A stretch of DNA of 40,336 bases from Ruminococcaceae bacterium UBA1405 (GTDB lineage: Bacteria; Bacillota; Clostridia; Oscillospirales; Ruminococcaceae), in assembly GCA_002305685.1 (NCBI GenBank), contig DBQB01000002.1, forward strand, positions 1-40,336, read 5' to 3'. The position numbers and the translations under genes are program-made. Under the pieces are notes generated by a model that worked only from the letters and a program-made list of their open reading frames with translations, was not told the DNA's origin and ran no database searches. Shown here one piece after another: positions 1 to 9,291 of the stretch; the first letter of the stretch is position 1, and every line of letters begins with the position of its first letter.

Positions 1-33
1 TAAACCGTAACTTTATTGTAGGAGAATGTAATT

Positions 34-531
34 ATGAAAAATGCAAACGGCACCGCACACAAGTATGGCGATAACATCGATACCGATGTAATTATCCCCG
101 CCCGTTACCTCAACACCACCGACCATCAGGAGCTGGCGTCCCACTGCATGGAGGACATCGACAAGGAGTTCATCCATAAGGTAAAGCCGGGAGATATTAT
201 GGTGGGAGGAAACAACTTTGGCTGCGGATCCTCCCGGGAACACGCTCCCATTGCCATCAAAGCCAGCGGCATTTCCTGTGTGATCGCCAAATCCTACGCC
301 AGAATTTTTTACCGCAATTCCATTAACATCGGTTTCCCCATCCTGGAATGTGCGCAGGCCAGCGACCGCATCTCGGATGGCGACGAGATAGAGGTGGATT
401 TTGACACCGGCGTTATCACCAACCACACCAAAAACGAACAATACCAGGCACAACCGTTCCCCGATTTTATGAAAGAAATCATCGCGGCTCAGGGGCTCCT
501 CAATTCCATCAAGGCTCGCAACCAGAAATAA
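34..531 (+). CDS. leuD: 3-isopropylmalate dehydratase small subunit
   Basis: This is the swivelling small subunit of isopropylmalate isomerase, which with the Fe-S large subunit LeuC converts 2-isopropylmalate to 3-isopropylmalate in leucine synthesis in the cytoplasm. The 165 residues match the usual length of the short archaeal/clostridial LeuD type. Diagnostic motifs are the N-terminal GDNIDTDVIIPARYL (residues 12-26), GGNNFGCGSSREHAP near residues 58-72, and AKSYARIFYRNSINIGFP around 84-101. An AGGAG lies about 10 bases before the ATG. LeuC is expected just upstream, outside the window, and a hairpin follows the stop, so this is probably the last gene of its operon. The related homoaconitase or citraconate hydratase small subunits cannot be excluded from sequence alone. 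Confidence 0.93.
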   Translation: MKNANGTAHKYGDNIDTDVIIPARYLNTTDHQELASHCMEDIDKEFIHKVKPGDIMVGGNNFGCGSSREHAPIAIKASGISCVIAKSYARIFYRNSINIGFPILECAQASDRISDGDEIEVDFDTGVITNHTKNEQYQAQPFPDFMKEIIAAQGLLNSIKARNQK

Positions 532-543
532 AATCTTTCCCAC

Positions 544-581
544 AAAGAAGGCCGAAGCGGATATCGCTCCGGTCTTCTTTT
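544..581 (+). terminator. Terminator after leuD
   Basis: The 15-base arms AAGAAGGCCGAAGCG and CGCTCCGGTCTTCTT pair with one G-U and one mismatch around a short GATATC loop, and the right arm runs into TTT. It lies 13 bases after the leuD stop. Confidence 0.7.
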
Positions 582-684
582 ATGGGTTCAAAACGGGAAA
601 AAACTTGTGAAAAGTTTATGGTTTTCTTTTGCTTGCACACCGGGCGTGACAGCCGAAACTCCGATTTAAAATTCTCACAACGAG

Positions 685-717
685 GCCCTGTCGGTTTCGA
701 AGTAAAACCGGCAGGGC
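685..717 (-). terminator. Hairpin downstream of the DUF975 gene
   Basis: Thirteen-base arms (GCCCTGTCGGTTT and AAACCGGCAGGGC) pair with a single G-U. The hairpin lies 45 bases beyond the stop of the minus-strand DUF975 gene. There is no immediate T tract; a TTTTAAA run comes about 12 bases later on the minus strand, so termination is plausible but not certain. Apart from these hairpins I see nothing in 532-762. Confidence 0.45.
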
Positions 718-762
718 TTATGTTACGTACCAAAGACAGATCCATTTGCCGATGGGATAGAT

Positions 763-1506
763 TTAGTTCCAGAAGTTGCAAAGCTCGGTCTCATCGGTAA
801 TGCCTGTGTCGAACGCTTTGGCCCGCATGGCTTCATAGAGCTCCGCATAGGTCGCCTCAAAATAAGGCTGGACAAAATAGGCGCCGATGCAGCAGGCAAG
901 CAGCCCCAACAGCGACCAGCCGATAAAGGAGAGATCCAACACAAAGATGTTCATCTTCTCCCCATCGGTCATCTTTTTGCTCAGCTCAAAGGCCCGTTTG
1001 GAGGAGATACTGGGATTTTCCGCCAAAATATAGGGAATCATTCGATATTCATAGCTCTTGACGATACCGGGAACAATCAGCAGCAGCGTCCACAGAACTG
1101 TAAAGAGGGAGCGCAGAAACTGGGTTTTTACAATGTTGAGATAAAAGTTTTTTGCTTTGGAAAAAGGGAAAAACAACTCAGAAAATTTTGTAGGCATCAG
1201 ACGGATCCGCATGAAGAAGCGATTTTTTCCCACCTCTAACGGAGATGCAACAAAAACAGCAAACAACACCGAACCGATGGAAAGAATCAGACTGATAGAC
1301 GCCAAGCCAAGCAAAATTTCCGGTGAAATTTGGTAATACTCCCAAAGGGCTTGTGATTCCGTGGAAGAAAACTGGGAGACGCTGGACGAGACAGAGCTGA
1401 AGATTCCGCTCAAAATAACATATACCGCACTGACGCCCAGCATCAGCCAATAGTTTTTGGATAAAACTGCTTTGGCATTGGTTTTTATCTGTTCACGTGT
1501 CCACAT
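763..1506 (-). CDS. DUF975 family integral membrane protein
   Basis: This 247-residue membrane protein has four clear hydrophobic segments at about 20-38, 64-86, 131-149 and 187-213. The stretch IVPGIVKSYEYRMIPYILAE followed by RAFELSKKMTDGEK (about 144-184) is typical of the DUF975 family, whose function is unknown. I chose the ATG at 1506 because AAGGAG lies 11 bases before it and the protein then begins MWTREQIKTNAKAVL, the usual family opening; the longer frame to 1539 lacks such a site. The gene stands alone, 103 bases downstream of the cupin gene on the same strand. Its role is not evident from context. Confidence 0.8.
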   Translation of the reverse strand: MWTREQIKTNAKAVLSKNYWLMLGVSAVYVILSGIFSSVSSSVSQFSSTESQALWEYYQISPEILLGLASISLILSIGSVLFAVFVASPLEVGKNRFFMRIRLMPTKFSELFFPFSKAKNFYLNIVKTQFLRSLFTVLWTLLLIVPGIVKSYEYRMIPYILAENPSISSKRAFELSKKMTDGEKMNIFVLDLSFIGWSLLGLLACCIGAYFVQPYFEATYAELYEAMRAKAFDTGITDETELCNFWN

Positions 1507-1609
1507 AAAACGCTCAACTCCTTTATCTTTCACCGGCACGCAAAATCACTTCACAACCGGCTTGATACAGAAATGGGGTGTTTCTCTCATTGTATGCAAA
1601 GTCGTAGGG

Positions 1610-2290
1610 TTACAGCGCACTGTGAAACCACAGCGCTGCAACATACGGACAATTTTCATCCCGACGCAGCCAGTGCAAAGCACCTGCCGGAGCCATAAAA
1701 GCCGTTCCGGGAGAGATAGGAAATTCCTCGTCGTCTACCTTCGCATAGCCGGTACCTTCCAGCACGAAAAATCCTTCCTGGTCTTCATGACAGTCGCTTT
1801 CCTGATACTCGGTATCTTCATAAACGGTCACCCCTGCCACACAACCGTCCACACAGCCGTTTTCTGCTGTCAGCAGCTGACAGCTTGCCATCGGCCGACC
1901 CGTTTTCTCCTGAATACTGGTGTAGCAGCGAGTTTTGATCTGCGGCACAGAACCGGCTTTGACCGCGCTGTGAAACCAGAAGGTTTCCAAACAATCGCAG
2001 TCCTCATCGCAGCGCATATCGTGGCTCACCCCTGCCGGCACAATCAGCGCCACACCAGGAACCAGCCGGATCTTTTCTTCTCCGATCAGCGCTTCCCCGT
2101 GTCCCCGAATTACCAGAAATCCTTCCTGGTCGTCATGGGCACTGCCATTTCCAAAGGTTTTCTTTTCGTTGCGGGTCACACCGCCACAACAGCCCGCTAC
2201 CGCTCCTTGGGCTTCGCCGATCAGTTTGATGCCGCCCTGATACCGACCCGTACGGGCGCGTTCCTCTGAAAGGTTCACAAAACAACTCAT
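1610..2290 (-). CDS. Two-domain cupin protein
   Basis: This 226-residue protein is a tandem repeat of two small cupin barrels. Each half carries the same core: HDDQEGFLVIRGHG...PAGVSH in the first (His52, Glu56, His90) and HEDQEGFFVLEGTG...PAGALH in the second (His168, Glu172, His206). These would be metal ligands. Each half also ends in a FWFHSA or LWFHSA motif. Such bicupins include sugar-binding proteins, isomerases and dioxygenases; which applies here is unknown. Its ATG overlaps the stop of the upstream glycan-related gene as ATGA (2287-2290), and an AAAGGAG site lies inside the end of that gene, so the two are probably translationally coupled. A role on the product or substrate of that partner is inferred from this link. 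The first half is rich in cysteine. Confidence 0.8.
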   Translation of the reverse strand: MSCFVNLSEERARTGRYQGGIKLIGEAQGAVAGCCGGVTRNEKKTFGNGSAHDDQEGFLVIRGHGEALIGEEKIRLVPGVALIVPAGVSHDMRCDEDCDCLETFWFHSAVKAGSVPQIKTRCYTSIQEKTGRPMASCQLLTAENGCVDGCVAGVTVYEDTEYQESDCHEDQEGFFVLEGTGYAKVDDEEFPISPGTAFMAPAGALHWLRRDENCPYVAALWFHSAL

Positions 2291-3972
2291 CTTTTATACT
2301 CCTTTAGCACATCGATTTGCGGCTGAAAACGCAGCTCAAAACGGGCGCTCTCCCCCGGAGCAAGCTCGGGACAGATAACCGGCTGGGAATCTTTGGTGAT
2401 CTGGAGCGGTTCCCCACTAACCATCGAAATATTCCAGCTGGCGGTTTCTTCGCCCAGATTCACTGCCTCCAGCAAAAAGCATCCCGGTTCCTTGCGCCAA
2501 ATGCGGGTATACACATTCTCGGGAATTCCGACCCGATCCTTTGTATGGTGATCGAACAGACGCACCGGAATGTTGCCTCTGGTTCCCCATTCTACATCCC
2601 CGGTGATGGGGGTATACAGCATCTCCATCAGGAATTTGGTGCCCTGACGGGATCCCGCCCAGTTACACTGATGGAATTCATCCTGGTCCTCGCTGACGGC
2701 TGCAACCCGCAGCGCCATCTCATAGGCCCGCTCCAGCCATCTGGGATCCCCGTCAAAATAATGGGCCGCCACCAGAATTGAGGCCGTCATCTGATCGCAG
2801 TCATTTTCCGCCTCATCCACAGATTTTGCCCAGGTCAGGACGGTATCCTTATATTTGTCCGAATGGGCAATCAGATTGTGACGCAGCGCCAGGCGGGCAA
2901 TATATGCGCATTCGGTGACAAAATGTCCCTTGCCCAGCGGTTTTCCATCTGGATTGTCATATTTTCCAAGATGTGCCTTGGACCAAGCGCCGGAGGAGAA
3001 TCCATGGGACGGACGGCCATAGGCGCTATGCTGGATAAACTGATCGATCATCGCTTCCGACGCGGCCAGATACCGTTTGTTTCCGGTAATGCCATAAACA
3101 TCCAACAGACAACCCGCAATGTCATACATGGTGTTATCCGACACAAGGCTGTAGAAAATTTGATAGACCTGATCGGCGCCGTCGGTGACGCCTGCATGGT
3201 TGAGCTCCGCCGAAACCGCTTTCTCGGGCAAAATGGAACAGGGGATCGGTTCCCCCTTCGCCGCGTGCTCCTCAATATGCGCGCACCAGCGGTCACAGTA
3301 ATCCTCAATCAGATCCAGATACCGCTGCTCCCCCGTTGCCAGATAGGCCAAAACCACCACATCCACAAAACGGAAATGGTTGCCTTCCTGATAATCAAAA
3401 GGCGGATAATCCCTTACGCCCTTGGTTCCCAACCAGTTGCTGACAAAGCCATGGGTTTTCCAGTCGTACCAATGCGGTACCCCTTCTTCCCAGTTTCCTA
3501 CATGATGTGCTACATCAAGCACTGATTCCAACGCCGTATCTTTTCCTGGAAAAGAAAGATACCAGAGCGGATTTTGAAAATAAATATAGTTTTCAATCTC
3601 GTGATGCACCTCATGGCAATCTACATAGCCATGATACAGTTTTTTGTCGGTATATTTCTTGCGGGCTTCCATAATCTGGCGCATATAGTCATAGACCGGT
3701 CCTTCCCCCCGGGCCAACTGATGAGCGAAGGCAATCCGGAACTGCCCTCCGGCTTCATGAGCCTTGATGTTGCTCTCTACCGGCTTGTGCAATTCTATCT
3801 CCAGATACTCTTCCATCATCTGAAGAAACGCCTGCTGCAGCTGCACCCAACCGGGATGTTCCCCCAACTGTTGCTGCACCTGGCGATAATGCGCCAATGG
3901 CTCCTTTGCCGCCAAGGAGAGATAACGCTCATAGGCGGGTACGGGTATGGACATATTCTTTTCCATCTGCAT
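2287..3972 (-). CDS. Unclassified glycan-related protein, probable alpha/alpha-toroid fold
   Basis: I cannot assign this 561-residue protein to a named family. It is mainly helical through about residue 470, with repeated His/Trp/Asp-rich motifs typical of alpha-barrel glycosidases and lyases (HHVGNWEEGVPHWYDWKTHG, QEGNHFRFVDVVVLAYLATG, SDNTMYDIAGCLLDVYGITG). A beta-rich C-terminal segment of about 80 residues ends in a Pro-Glu-Leu-Ala-Pro-Gly-Glu turn, as in many glycosidases. There is no signal peptide, so a cytoplasmic site is likely. The start at 3972 is chosen because AAGGGGG lies 8 bases before it; a longer frame to 4029 would run through the promoter. It sits divergent to the GH106-like operon and is coupled to the bicupin, suggesting that they process related sugars. 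Confidence 0.6.
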   Translation of the reverse strand: MQMEKNMSIPVPAYERYLSLAAKEPLAHYRQVQQQLGEHPGWVQLQQAFLQMMEEYLEIELHKPVESNIKAHEAGGQFRIAFAHQLARGEGPVYDYMRQIMEARKKYTDKKLYHGYVDCHEVHHEIENYIYFQNPLWYLSFPGKDTALESVLDVAHHVGNWEEGVPHWYDWKTHGFVSNWLGTKGVRDYPPFDYQEGNHFRFVDVVVLAYLATGEQRYLDLIEDYCDRWCAHIEEHAAKGEPIPCSILPEKAVSAELNHAGVTDGADQVYQIFYSLVSDNTMYDIAGCLLDVYGITGNKRYLAASEAMIDQFIQHSAYGRPSHGFSSGAWSKAHLGKYDNPDGKPLGKGHFVTECAYIARLALRHNLIAHSDKYKDTVLTWAKSVDEAENDCDQMTASILVAAHYFDGDPRWLERAYEMALRVAAVSEDQDEFHQCNWAGSRQGTKFLMEMLYTPITGDVEWGTRGNIPVRLFDHHTKDRVGIPENVYTRIWRKEPGCFLLEAVNLGEETASWNISMVSGEPLQITKDSQPVICPELAPGESARFELRFQPQIDVLKEYKR

Positions 3973-4027
3973 CTGTATGACCCCCTTGTAAAATGTAGAG
4001 AAAAAACCGGGAAATCCTATTGTCACC

Positions 4028-4056
4028 ATTATACGACAGGTATCGTGATATTACAA
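4028..4056 (-). promoter_or_regulatory. Sigma-A-type promoter for the 3972-1610 transcript
   Basis: On the minus strand, TTGTAA (4051-4056), a 17-base spacer and a perfect TATAAT (4028-4033) lie 55 bases upstream of the chosen start at 3972. Confidence 0.7.
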
Positions 4057-4083
4057 TAGAGAGAAGAAGAAACCCCGTCCCTG

Positions 4084-4099
4084 CAGCGCAAAAGCGCTG
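4084..4099. promoter_or_regulatory. Inverted repeat in the divergent control region, possible operator
   Basis: CAGCGC-AAAA-GCGCTG is a perfect 6-base dyad between the two divergent promoters. The half site AGCGCTGAT recurs before the GH2 gene at about 10661-10669. A LacI- or AraC-type regulator could bind here, but no regulator gene is adjacent. Confidence 0.35.
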
Positions 4100-4140
4100 A
4101 TGCAAATTTCCGTATCCTGCTTCACTTTTCCCGCTACGGA

Positions 4141-4169
4141 TTTACAAAACATTCCTGTTTGGATATACT
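4141..4169 (+). promoter_or_regulatory. Sigma-A-type promoter for the GH106-like operon
   Basis: TTTACA (4141-4146), a spacer of exactly 17 bases and TATACT (4164-4169) lie about 105 bases upstream of the GH106-like start at 4275. The gene-free stretch 3973-4274 thus holds two divergent promoters and a dyad. Confidence 0.65.
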
Positions 4170-4274
4170 GAGATCATGGACGAATCTTTCCTGATTTCCG
4201 CCCCAGCCTCATGCACCCATCCCAAAAACAGAGGCATCTTTGACAACACAACGTCTTACAGGAGGTTAACCGCT

Positions 4275-7200
4275 ATGGATCAGTGGCAACAGACCCAAAA
4301 ACTTTTTGAAAATCCAACCGCCGAATTCCGTTCCGCCCCTTTCTGGGCTTGGAACGGCCGGATGGACCCCGACGAAGTACAGCGTCAGATTCAGGATATG
4401 CACCGCCAGGGAATCGGTGGTTTCTTCATCCATTCCCGGGAAGGATTGGAAACCGAATACATGGGCGAGGAATGGTTCTCCTGCGTACAACGGGCGGTGG
4501 AAACTGCCAAAGAACTGGGAATGAAGGCCTGGCTCTATGACGAGGACCGCTGGCCCTCCGGAACCGCCGGCGGCTCCATCATGAAGGTGGGCGGCGACGA
4601 TTCCCGCTATAAGGGCCTTACCTTGCAGCTTTGCCGTACCTTGCCCGATTCTCTGGAAAAGGTGGACGCGGTGTATCTGGTATCGGCGCAGGGGATGGAG
4701 TGCTCCGACTACCGGCGGTTGGATACGCCCCAAGCCTACCAAGGGCAAACCCTCCCGGAAGGACAGTACTTTATGGTATTGCGCACCGAAATCTGTTTTA
4801 AGTCCGCCTGGTTTAACGATGAGACGCCTCCCGACAACCTCAACCCTGCTTCGGTGCGCCGCTTCATCGAATCGACCCACGAAAAATATGCCGCCCGTTT
4901 TCAGCAGGAGTTCGGTAAAACCATCCCCGGTATCTTCACCGACGAACCCGGTCTGGCGGATAGCCATACCCACTTTCAGGACGACCGCGCTTGGCTTCCC
5001 TGGAGCTATACCTTCCCGGAATTTTTCCGGGAAAGAAGGGGGTACGACATCTTTGACACCCTTCCGGTGATCTTCTTTAACGGTAAGGGTCAGCAGAAAG
5101 CCCGCCACGATTACTGGCGCACCGTCACCGAACGGTACAGCGAAAGTTATACCAAACAGATCAGCCAGTGGTGCAGCGAACATGGGTTTGCTTTCACTGG
5201 ACATTTCCTGCAGGAGGACAAGCTGGGACTGGGCACCAAAGTCAGCGGCGCCATCATGCCCCATTACCGCTTTGCCCATGTGCCCGGCATCGATATGCTC
5301 AGCGAGCGGTGTGTGGAGACCATCACCTGCAAACAGTGTACCAGCGTCGCCAATCAGTATGGTCGCCCCAGGGTGCTCACCGAAACCTATGGATGCGCCG
5401 GATGGGAGTTTACCTTTGAGGGGCAAAAATGGATGGGAGACTGGCAATTTGTCCACGGTGTCAATATCCGCTGCCAACATCTGGATCTTTACTCCATCAA
5501 AGGCTGCCGCAAACGGGATTATCCTCCCGTATTTAACTACCAAACCAGCTGGTGGGAGAAAAACAAGGTGATCGATGATTACTTTGCCCGTATCTCGGTG
5601 GCAATGACCGGCGGAGACGCAGTGCGAGATCTGTTGGTACTACATCCGGCTTCCACCGCCTGGAGCCGCCTTGGCTGCAATCCCTATGGAGTCCCCAACC
5701 GCTCCAACGACCGGGATCTGCCGGCCATCAACCAGTATGGCAATGAATTCAACGATTTCATCGCTTATCTTTCCGGCTCTCACTATGATTATGATCTGGG
5801 AGATGAAATCATCCTTTCTGAAATCGCATCAATCCAAGAAAAGACATTGCAGGTGGGGCGGATCTCCTATCAGGTGGTGGTGCTTCCTCCCATCGACACC
5901 ATGCTTCGCTCCACCTATGAGCTGCTGCGCCGCTTTTTGGAAAATGGCGGCAGGATGATTGCGGTAGCCCCTCTGCCCAGCTGCATTGAGGGGGTGGAGG
6001 ACTCCGCCGTCGCATCACTGTTCTCCCATCCCAATATGACGGTGGTGAACGCGCCTGAGAAGGTTTGTCCGGTTTTGGAGACAATGCTCCCCCGCCGCGT
6101 CTCCCTGCGGGGAAAGGACGGACGGGAAATTACCAAACTGCTTTATCTGCTCAAAGACTGCTCCGATCACTATGCTCTGTTTGTCATCAACAACGACCGG
6201 GAACAGGGATATGATGTGACGCTGGACGCGGCCATCTGCGGAAAGATTACACAGCTGGATCCCATCACCGGCAAAGCCTATCCCAGAGGCTCCCGGCAAA
6301 AAGACAGAATGGTACTCTCCGAATACTTCGCGCCGGCCGATTCCAAACTCTATCTGATCCAGAAAAATACCGTACCCGATATCGACACCGCTTGCCTGCC
6401 CCAGATCCATGCCATCGCCGCCAACTGCGTCAGTGCCGCTGCCCCCCGCTACCGGTATACCCTCAGTCATCCCAACGCCCTGACCTTGGATCGGTGCCGC
6501 TGGCGCTTTGCATCCGGAGAATGGTCGGAGCCGATGGACGTCTGGAAAGCCCAATCCGCCCTGCGGGATGCTTTGGGAATGCGCCAAATTTATGAAAACG
6601 GCATCACCCAGCGGTATCAGTGGATCGGGATCCCCCATCCCAAGGATGGCACCCCGGTGGAATTTGCCTTTACCTTCCAGGTGGAACAGCTTCCCCAGTC
6701 CCCCTGCCATCTGGTGGTGGAAAAGGCGGCGGATTACCACTATACCCTCAATGGCAAACCCGTGTCCAATCAGCCCGACGGCTGGTATCTGGACCACGAT
6801 TTCGGCACCATTCTGCTGCCGGAGCTGTGCCTGGGCGAAAATACCCTTGTGATCTCCTGCGGTTACGAAAACCGGATGGAATTTGAGGACTGCTATCTCA
6901 TCGGCAATTTCGGCGTGAACACCAGCCGCAGCATCACTACCCTTCCTGATACGCTGATTACCGGCGATTGGGGACTTCAGGGGCTGCTGCATTACAGCGG
7001 CAGCGTCACCTATCATATGACTTTACCGGTTGGTGAGACTGCCGGCAAGCGCAGCTTCCTACACCCAGAAAAATACAGCGGCGTGCTGCTCTCGGTCACC
7101 GTCAACGGACAGCCTGCCGGAGAGCTGTTTACCGCTTCCCAGCAGTATCTGGAGATTACCCAGTGGCTGCACGACGGGGACAATGAGGTGGACATCACGG

Positions 7201-7373
7201 TGGTGGGAAGCCCCCGCAATCTTTTGGGGCCGTTCCATCGCCGCACCGGAAAGGAAGCCACCACTGGCCCCAATTCCTTCCGTACCACCGGCATCCAGTA
7301 TTCCCCCGAATATGATTTGTACCCATACGGTTTGATGGGGCTGGTCAAATTGCACCAAATATCTTATAATTAA
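4275..7373 (+). CDS. Large intracellular glycoside hydrolase, GH106-like
   Basis: This 1032-residue protein opens with FRSAPFWAWNGRMDPDEVQRQ (about 18-38) and continues GIGGFFIHSREGLETEYMG and KAWLYDEDRWPSGTAGG. That order is characteristic of the GH106/alpha-L-rhamnosidase-like group of large bacterial glycosidases with a modified TIM barrel. IPGIFTDEPG (about 217-226) carries Glu224, a candidate catalytic residue. Beyond about residue 750 the sequence becomes jelly-roll-like (GDWGLQGLLHYSGSVTYHM), ending in a beta-domain with LLGPFHRRTGKEA. The ATG at 4275 has AGGAGG nine bases before it. No signal peptide is seen, so it likely acts on imported oligosaccharides. Specificity for L-rhamnosides is only the family expectation. 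It leads an operon with the GH127-like gene. Confidence 0.75.
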   Translation: MDQWQQTQKLFENPTAEFRSAPFWAWNGRMDPDEVQRQIQDMHRQGIGGFFIHSREGLETEYMGEEWFSCVQRAVETAKELGMKAWLYDEDRWPSGTAGGSIMKVGGDDSRYKGLTLQLCRTLPDSLEKVDAVYLVSAQGMECSDYRRLDTPQAYQGQTLPEGQYFMVLRTEICFKSAWFNDETPPDNLNPASVRRFIESTHEKYAARFQQEFGKTIPGIFTDEPGLADSHTHFQDDRAWLPWSYTFPEFFRERRGYDIFDTLPVIFFNGKGQQKARHDYWRTVTERYSESYTKQISQWCSEHGFAFTGHFLQEDKLGLGTKVSGAIMPHYRFAHVPGIDMLSERCVETITCKQCTSVANQYGRPRVLTETYGCAGWEFTFEGQKWMGDWQFVHGVNIRCQHLDLYSIKGCRKRDYPPVFNYQTSWWEKNKVIDDYFARISVAMTGGDAVRDLLVLHPASTAWSRLGCNPYGVPNRSNDRDLPAINQYGNEFNDFIAYLSGSHYDYDLGDEIILSEIASIQEKTLQVGRISYQVVVLPPIDTMLRSTYELLRRFLENGGRMIAVAPLPSCIEGVEDSAVASLFSHPNMTVVNAPEKVCPVLETMLPRRVSLRGKDGREITKLLYLLKDCSDHYALFVINNDREQGYDVTLDAAICGKITQLDPITGKAYPRGSRQKDRMVLSEYFAPADSKLYLIQKNTVPDIDTACLPQIHAIAANCVSAAAPRYRYTLSHPNALTLDRCRWRFASGEWSEPMDVWKAQSALRDALGMRQIYENGITQRYQWIGIPHPKDGTPVEFAFTFQVEQLPQSPCHLVVEKAADYHYTLNGKPVSNQPDGWYLDHDFGTILLPELCLGENTLVISCGYENRMEFEDCYLIGNFGVNTSRSITTLPDTLITGDWGLQGLLHYSGSVTYHMTLPVGETAGKRSFLHPEKYSGVLLSVTVNGQPAGELFTASQQYLEITQWLHDGDNEVDITVVGSPRNLLGPFHRRTGKEATTGPNSFRTTGIQYSPEYDLYPYGLMGLVKLHQISYN

Positions 7374-7418
7374 GATATCGCCTGCATCTGCAACTGTATT
7401 TTCTACATCTATTTTCAG

Positions 7419-7453
7419 CCTTGCAGGGAAAACTTCTCTGCAAGGTCTTTTTA
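7419..7453 (+). terminator. Intercistronic hairpin between the GH106-like and GH127-like genes
   Basis: The 8-base arms CCTTGCAG and CTGCAAGG are followed by TCTTTTT. This looks like a complete intrinsic terminator, 45 bases after one stop and 27 bases before the next start. It may terminate partially and set the expression ratio in the operon. Confidence 0.65.
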
Positions 7454-7479
7454 TATTCACCTTGAAAGGAAGATGAGCG

Positions 7480-9231
7480 ATGAAGCAGCGCACCCTGATG
7501 ATGCCGGATACCCTGACACTAGAACAGCGGGCCGAGTATGCTTTGGGCGCCATGATTGGCGTCGCCGACGAAGATCATGGCTATATCCCGTTTTTCAGCG
7601 GCTTTTTCCAGTCGAAGCCGGCGTGGATGAGCCATGGCAACTGGGATTATGGTTCCAGCCACGGACGGCTTACCGACGCCATTATCTTAGCTCGCCGCAT
7701 GACGGCAAGCCATTATGGCGAGGAGATCGAAACCCATTACCATCAAAACCTGATGTCCTTTTTCCATCCCGACGGACTCAGCTATCGTCGAAATAATTTT
7801 GACCCGGAGACCATTGCGGAGCATATGTCCCGATTTGAGGACAGCGCCAGCATGATCGATCAGCGGGCTGTGCTGCTGGGGCTCACCACCTGGTTTATGG
7901 AAACCGGGGATGAGCAGGTGAAGGCGGCGGCCGACCGTCATGTGGCTGCTCTCAAGCGCATTGCCCGCAAAGAACACGATTCCTGGTACTATCCCGCCTC
8001 CGAGTTTACCGATCACGGATGGCCTTCCTTTGACGCGGTACATACCCGCCTGTGTCCGGACCCTGCTGCTATGTGGGGACGCCAGGTTATGCCCCTAATC
8101 CGCTATTACCAGTTTACCGGAAACCGGGATGCTCTGGAGCTCTCGGAGAACTTTGTGGCCAACATTGTGGAGCGCAGCGGCGTTTTCGGGGAGGATGGCA
8201 GCTTTAACAGGGCGCTGGGATACCGCAATGGGCACTTTCACACCCGGATGGGTACATTGGCTTCCATCGCCCGCTTTGCCGATGTCACCGATGACAGCCG
8301 TCTGATTGCCTACGTCAAAAAATGCTTTGACTGGGCTTTGACCCAATGCACCTCCTTCGGCTGGACTCCCGGGGATCTCTACGACCAGGCTTATGAACAT
8401 GAGACCTGTACCCTGGTGGACGCCATCGGTACCGCTATCATGCTGGCAGAGAAAGGGTATTCGGAATACTGGGGGGTTGCGGAACGGTTTATCCGGGGAC
8501 ATCTCACCGAGGCCCAGCTGTTGGACACCAGCTGGATTACCCAATACGACCGCAAGGACCGGGATACCGAAAACCGCACTTATTATAAGGTGGCTGATCG
8601 ACTCAAAGGCGCCTTTGCCGGTTACGCCGCTCCCAACGATTTCGTCTATTCCGGACAATGGGGTCGGGGACATATTATGGATGTGCAGACCTGCTGTCTG
8701 GCCGGCGGCACTCGGGGGCTTTACAACGCCTGGAGCCATATCGTCACCGAGAAGAACGGTCGGGTCAGCATCAACCTGCTGCTCAACCGCATCACCGACC
8801 AGCTCAACCTGATGAGCTATCTGCCCCACGAGGGAAAAGTCGTCATCCAAGCTCTCAAACCTATCCCGGAGCTGCTGGTACGCATTCCTCAATGGTGCCC
8901 CTACGGAGCGGTGGAGGTGACCATCGACAGCGCTGACGGCACCCAAAAGAAAATCGGAGGGCGACAGCTTCCTTGGCTGCAAAAATATTTTATCAAATTC
9001 ACCGGTATCCGCCCCGGAGATGCGGTAACCGTCACCTTCCCGATGATGGAGCGCTTCACCACCGAAAAGGCAGTAAATCTGGAATACCGCACCCGCTGGC
9101 TTGGAGACGATGTGGTTGGCATCGATCCTCAGGGGATATATTATCCTCTTTATTCCGGCAAACAGATTTTTGATAAGGCGCCGATGAAGGAAACGACGAT
9201 GCATCTGGAAACCCGAGCCTCTTTGGACTGA
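7480..9231 (+). CDS. GH127/DUF1680-like alpha-toroid glycoside hydrolase
   Basis: This 583-residue protein is helical to about residue 420 and then beta-rich. GHFHTRMGTL (251-260), a double cysteine in DVQTCCLAGGTRGLYNAW (401-418; Cys405-Cys406) and the later ELLVRIPQW (464-472) resemble the beta-L-arabinofuranosidase family GH127 (DUF1680). In that family a zinc-bound cysteine in a CC motif is the nucleophile and a RIPxW strand begins the beta-domain. The exact CCPPN form of characterised GH127 enzymes is absent, so this is a divergent relative and its substrate is open. AAAGGAAG lies seven bases before the ATG. The gene follows the GH106-like gene and precedes the enolase-superfamily gene on the same strand. 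Confidence 0.62.
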   Translation: MKQRTLMMPDTLTLEQRAEYALGAMIGVADEDHGYIPFFSGFFQSKPAWMSHGNWDYGSSHGRLTDAIILARRMTASHYGEEIETHYHQNLMSFFHPDGLSYRRNNFDPETIAEHMSRFEDSASMIDQRAVLLGLTTWFMETGDEQVKAAADRHVAALKRIARKEHDSWYYPASEFTDHGWPSFDAVHTRLCPDPAAMWGRQVMPLIRYYQFTGNRDALELSENFVANIVERSGVFGEDGSFNRALGYRNGHFHTRMGTLASIARFADVTDDSRLIAYVKKCFDWALTQCTSFGWTPGDLYDQAYEHETCTLVDAIGTAIMLAEKGYSEYWGVAERFIRGHLTEAQLLDTSWITQYDRKDRDTENRTYYKVADRLKGAFAGYAAPNDFVYSGQWGRGHIMDVQTCCLAGGTRGLYNAWSHIVTEKNGRVSINLLLNRITDQLNLMSYLPHEGKVVIQALKPIPELLVRIPQWCPYGAVEVTIDSADGTQKKIGGRQLPWLQKYFIKFTGIRPGDAVTVTFPMMERFTTEKAVNLEYRTRWLGDDVVGIDPQGIYYPLYSGKQIFDKAPMKETTMHLETRASLD

Positions 9232-9291
9232 AAGGGAACTGGATGCTGACGATAACGCTATGTTCTGTACATTTGTGAAGGAGGGTTTTCT

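Noticed and set aside
4266..5543. Minus-strand open frame of 425 codons
   Set aside because: It is antisense to the GH106-like gene and has no ribosome site or domain.
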